22,567 bases of DNA from Paramacrobiotus richtersi (taxonomy: Eukaryota; Tardigrada; Eutardigrada; Parachela; Macrobiotidae): the NCBI GenBank assembly GCA_034698045.1, contig JAQGAU010000933.1, positions 1 to 22,567 on the forward strand. The letters are read 5' to 3'. A program made the translations under genes and the position numbers. Positions within the stretch are counted from its first letter, which is position 1. Each line of letters begins with the position of its first letter. Positions 19,937 to 22,567 of the stretch are shown here, piece after piece. Under the pieces are notes generated by a model. That model worked only from the letters and a program-made list of their open reading frames with translations. It was not told the origin of the DNA and did not search any database.

Positions 19937-20688
19937 TTACACAGTGTAGTTTTCTTCCTTAGACATAGGGTGGGTTGTTGGCACGTGATCGTTCTGCAAA
20001 TATTCACCAGGCGCGAAAGTCTGTCGACGCGAAGGAGCCCGTTCTGCATCAGTCACATTCTGAGCCGAGACCAAAACATCGTCCAAATTGCACGTTAATA
20101 CGACATCATCGTCAGGCGCAATATCGGTCAATATTCACATCCACCACATCGAACTACGAATGGGGAACATTTTTCGTTAATAATACAGCTTCCCGAAGCT
20201 ACAAAAAGCTCTGTTGAACAACTTGTTCAAATTCCAGTACAGTACAGCATTTACAATATTCAGCACTACTTTGTTGTTGGGGCGTCTCCGGGGTTTTTTG
20301 TTCTTTGGAAGCATCGACAGCGGGAGTATCTCTGCTTTCTTGACGGTCTGGGTGTTCATTCTTCGTCCCGCACCCGGCTCTCCATGAAGCGTGAGTTGGA
20401 GAGCATATTGAAGGCATTCAGACACGTCTGCAGTGTACACGACTCTTCTGGCATTCTTAGGGTGTCGAACGGAAACCCTGCTCTGTTGATTCCGTCCGGG
20501 CTGCGATACGCTTAGACAAGTCTACAATAGTTAGAGCGATTCAGCCATTGAAAGTTCTACACTCTTGCTGAAGATGATATATACCTTCCAGGCACTGGAA
20601 TAAATTGGTGGGATGCGCCAAAGCACAATAATTTATCCTGGACTTGGCCGTAGTGCTTTCCGTACGGACTTGGCGTGTGAATCCTCAT
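19937..20688 (-). CDS. Hypothetical 155-aa protein next to the right end, three exons
   Basis: The proposed minus-strand exons are 20688-20585, 20510-20270 and 20059-19937. They join in frame to 155 aa ending at TAA. Exon 1 begins MRIHTPSPYGKHYGQVQ and has a GTATAT donor. Exon 2 holds VSVRHPKNARRVVYTADV, LQYALQLTLHGEPGAGRR and a basic stretch KNKKPRRRPNNK that could be a nuclear signal. Exon 3 is polar and ends SKEENYTV. The exon 2 acceptor (TCTAAG) follows another AG (TTGTAG) closely, and the last intron is 210 nt, so the borders are moderate calls. A TATA-like run at 20751-20760 lies 63-72 nt upstream of the ATG. The start is about 285 bp from the element's right end, pointing inward. No family is recognised. 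Confidence 0.5.
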
Positions 20689-20750
20689 CGTGTCTACCCG
20701 TATTACCCGTATTAACATACTATACATGTACAGATATAACAACGTACTTC

Positions 20751-20760
20751 TATATATATA
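20751..20760 (-). promoter_or_regulatory. TATA-like element of the right-end gene
   Basis: TATATATATA lies upstream of the ATG at 20688 at a spacing suitable for a TATA box plus a short 5' leader. It sits just inside the right subterminal repeats, so the element's own end may supply the promoter. The call rests on composition only. Confidence 0.35.
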
Positions 20761-20786
20761 CACTTACAGTACATAATAATATACAG

Positions 20787-20947
20787 ATACCGCAAATACT
20801 GGAGTAAACACAGCAGTAACTAGCAATTGTAAGTGCAAATAACACAGCAACTACAGTAAAACCAGCGTCTAATACAGCAAATGCTGGAATAAACACAGCA
20901 GTAACAAACAACTGCAAGTGCAAATAACACAGCAACTGCAGTAAAAA
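20787..20947. repeat. Right subterminal tandem repeat, two units of 85 bp
   Basis: Two direct copies start at 20787 and 20872. Each runs from ATAC(C/A)GCAAAT(A/G)CTGG(A)GTAAACACAGCAGTAAC-like sequence to AAGTGCAAATAACACAGCAACT(A/G)CAGTAAAA. The arrangement mirrors the left end, and TACTGC words recur on the complementary strand. The unit itself is not the same sequence as the left-end unit. Confidence 0.8.
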
Positions 20948-20972
20948 CATTTTGCCCTTCTCGGCTCCCATA
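20927..20972 (-). repeat. Right terminal inverted repeat
   Basis: Read on the minus strand from 20972 it begins TATGGGAGCCGAGAAGGGCA, and it pairs with 1961-2006 with two mismatches in 46. It ends CCCATA on the plus strand, directly followed by the duplication. Confidence 0.93.
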
Positions 20973-20978
20973 GCGTGC
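20973..20978. repeat. Right target-site duplication GCGTGC
   Basis: This is an exact copy of 1955-1960 and marks the right border of the insertion. The predicted empty site would read ...AACTGCCACA-GCGTGC-CTAATTGTG... Confidence 0.85.
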
Positions 20979-22567
20979 CTAATTGTGAATGAGCATGGTC
21001 TATTCTTGCCGATCGCAAAATTGTTTTGTGTTTGGATTATCCTTCGCAGTGCAACAAAATTACTTAACTCGATCTACGTGCGGTATAATCACACAAAGCA
21101 GCGCAGCATCCAGTTGTATTTTTCAACACTAGATCGCTAGTTTATGATTGTACGTATACGAAGTACGGACTATTTCACACATTGGACTATATGCAAGGAA
21201 TCTTACAGCAGAACATGTACATTTGACCCGTTAGGTGTCGACGTGGATTAAAACGAAGCGCCCATGCGCTTTCCCACATCATTCGCTAAGGTGAGTGAGT
21301 GTGACAATATTAATAACACACTAATAACTATCGTTAAACTTATAACAAATTAATCAGTTTACTAGACTCAGTAGACTGATATTATAACGAAAAGGTGTTG
21401 CCGCAGCCGCATTTTTCCGGCTTCATCGGTCTGGAACCTTCTAAATAATGCAAGCTATTTAACAACAGCACCATAAGAATTTTAGTACAGTAGAAGCAGA
21501 TGTAATCATGTAATTGTTGGCTATGAGCCTTATTGTTAGGTCAGTAGCAAAATAGTGATTCCAAACAATTTATGTAGATTCTGTGGCGTTTGTAAATACA
21601 AGAATGTATCCCTAATTATGAATTATTTTAGTTTGCAATTTCCTTATAAATTACAATCAAAGATTGATGGCTTGGCAATCAAATTAAACGGATTGTAATG
21701 CGTTGAGGTCGTGATGTGAAGTGCAGCGTGCAGCTGAAAATTGTAATTACATACTTACGAAAGACCATCAAAACTAAGTAAATCAGTACAATCTATAACA
21801 CATGACACAGATTTCTTTTAGAGGAAGCGTTGAATTTCCGGGAGGTGCATAAGACATGTAAAGATTAATGGAAAAAAGTTAGACAGTTTTCGCTTGTGGC
21901 TACTTTCGTGCGACAAATGCGTCTGTAGTACACACTATACAACCGCTAATACGTCTCATAATTACATAATTAACCATAAAAAGTTCTTACAGTAGTATAC
22001 GTTCTGACATAAATCTTCTGATTGTTTAGGTCACATAATAGTTGCTTGCTCTAATCAGAATAACTTGCCGAATATTGACAATCTAGCCATATACATAGTG
22101 GAATTTAGTGGTTTCTCCTAACGGCAATAATGTCAGGTTTTCCTAGCCGACATGCTAAATATTATAATATATATGTGTGTATTTACTATCAGTTTATCGG
22201 ACGATTTATGCAAGGTTTGGTGACCGAAAAATTGATTTGGAATTCTAATCACTTCCGCTAAAGTCACATAAAATAGGTTTTGTTCTGGTGTGAAATCGGA
22301 ACAAGACCACATAAATACTTTTTATTCTCTCCGTTTCGTGCATGTTTAAACGATGACTAATTAATAGGAAGTCTTCTATTGCGTATCTGCGAAACCATTC
22401 AGAATTACGTTTCGGAACGTACGCATCTGTATTAGCAGGGCAGATTACATATGTGCACATTTGTTTGAATGCTCGAGTTCTGTATTTGAATAGTGACGAC
22501 GCCTTCATATACGTTTGTAATTACGACAGGCAAGCACGGGCTGGTGATTGTTATGTTAAGTGTTTGC
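20979..22567. other. Right flank, no supported gene
   Basis: This AT-rich sequence has no recognisable coding, RNA or repeat feature. An 87-codon ATG frame on the minus strand (22508-22245, starting MKASSLFKYRTRAFK) is open, but it has no known motif, promoter or splice partner, so it is not called as a gene. Confidence 0.4.

Larger units (their letters stand above)
1961..20972. mobile_element. ~19-kb cargo-carrying DDE transposon, IS3EU-like
   Basis: The unit of 19,012 bp is bounded by inverted repeats that match at 44 of 46 positions and by an identical 6-bp duplication outside them. Each end has only the outward repeat, with no second inverted copy close inside, so these are not two separate small elements. 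The unit holds an intact spliced DDE transposase and at least five other spliced genes. TAT/ATA termini, a 6-bp duplication and an IS3-like integrase core together point to the IS3EU group of eukaryotic DNA transposons. That assignment rests on recalled class traits. Polinton/Maverick is less likely because no protein-primed polymerase, packaging ATPase or capsid gene is visible. The age is unknown, but the exact duplication and the intact transposase and ligase frames suggest a fairly recent insertion. Confidence 0.85.

Noticed and set aside
1961..20972. Classification as a Polinton/Maverick because of size, inverted repeats and 6-bp duplication
   Set aside because: No protein-primed DNA polymerase, packaging ATPase, protease or capsid gene was found. 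The ends start TAT rather than the usual AG, and the integrase blocks fit the IS3EU-like family better.

Overview
The window is eukaryotic, most likely from an invertebrate animal. Its genes are split by short introns, mostly 50-120 nt, with GT-AG borders and one GC-AG. Starts have animal-type contexts, AATAAA signals follow several stops, and two genes resemble conserved animal proteins (a KICS2-like C-terminal domain and an ataxin-10-like armadillo protein). I cannot name the species.

The main object is a single insertion of about 19.0 kb (1961-20972). Its ends are 46-bp inverted repeats that match at 44 positions and begin TATGGG. They are flanked by a perfect 6-bp direct repeat, GCGTGC, at 1955-1960 and 20973-20978. 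Tandem subterminal repeats lie just inside each end. The element carries a complete five-exon DDE transposase/integrase of 479 aa. From general knowledge of transposon classes, the TAT...ATA termini, 6-bp duplication and IS3-like DD(34)E core fit the eukaryotic IS3EU group best. I could not run a search to confirm this.

Layout: 1-1960 is left flank with a C-terminal reverse-transcriptase fragment (minus). Then come the left end and subterminal repeats (1961-2224), a possible mariner transposase relic (minus), a one-exon Cys-rich protein with a duplicated domain (2695-3465, plus), the transposase (5595-3905, minus), and a ~120-bp minisatellite (about 6000-6960). Next is an 11-exon, 828-aa HECT ubiquitin ligase (10638-7305, minus), then a repeat-rich stretch with a small ORF (11708, plus). 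An ataxin-10-like gene (12421-13890, plus), a KICS2-like C-terminal gene (14002-14972, plus) and an unidentified gene (15612-15147, minus) follow. A seven-exon, 427-aa gene with a ParB/sulfiredoxin-like motif (15992-18913, plus), a possible ORF (19351-19746, plus), a three-exon 155-aa gene (20688-19937, minus) and the right end complete the element. 20979-22567 is right flank with no recognisable gene.

Taken together, this reads as a giant cargo-bearing cut-and-paste transposon. It has one mobilisation gene, genes that could act on host proteins or DNA (HECT ligase, ParB-like protein, Cys-rich protein), and two host-like segments that look captured. The link between cargo and mobility is inference. 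The splice models were built by eye from splice-site consensus and frame continuity.
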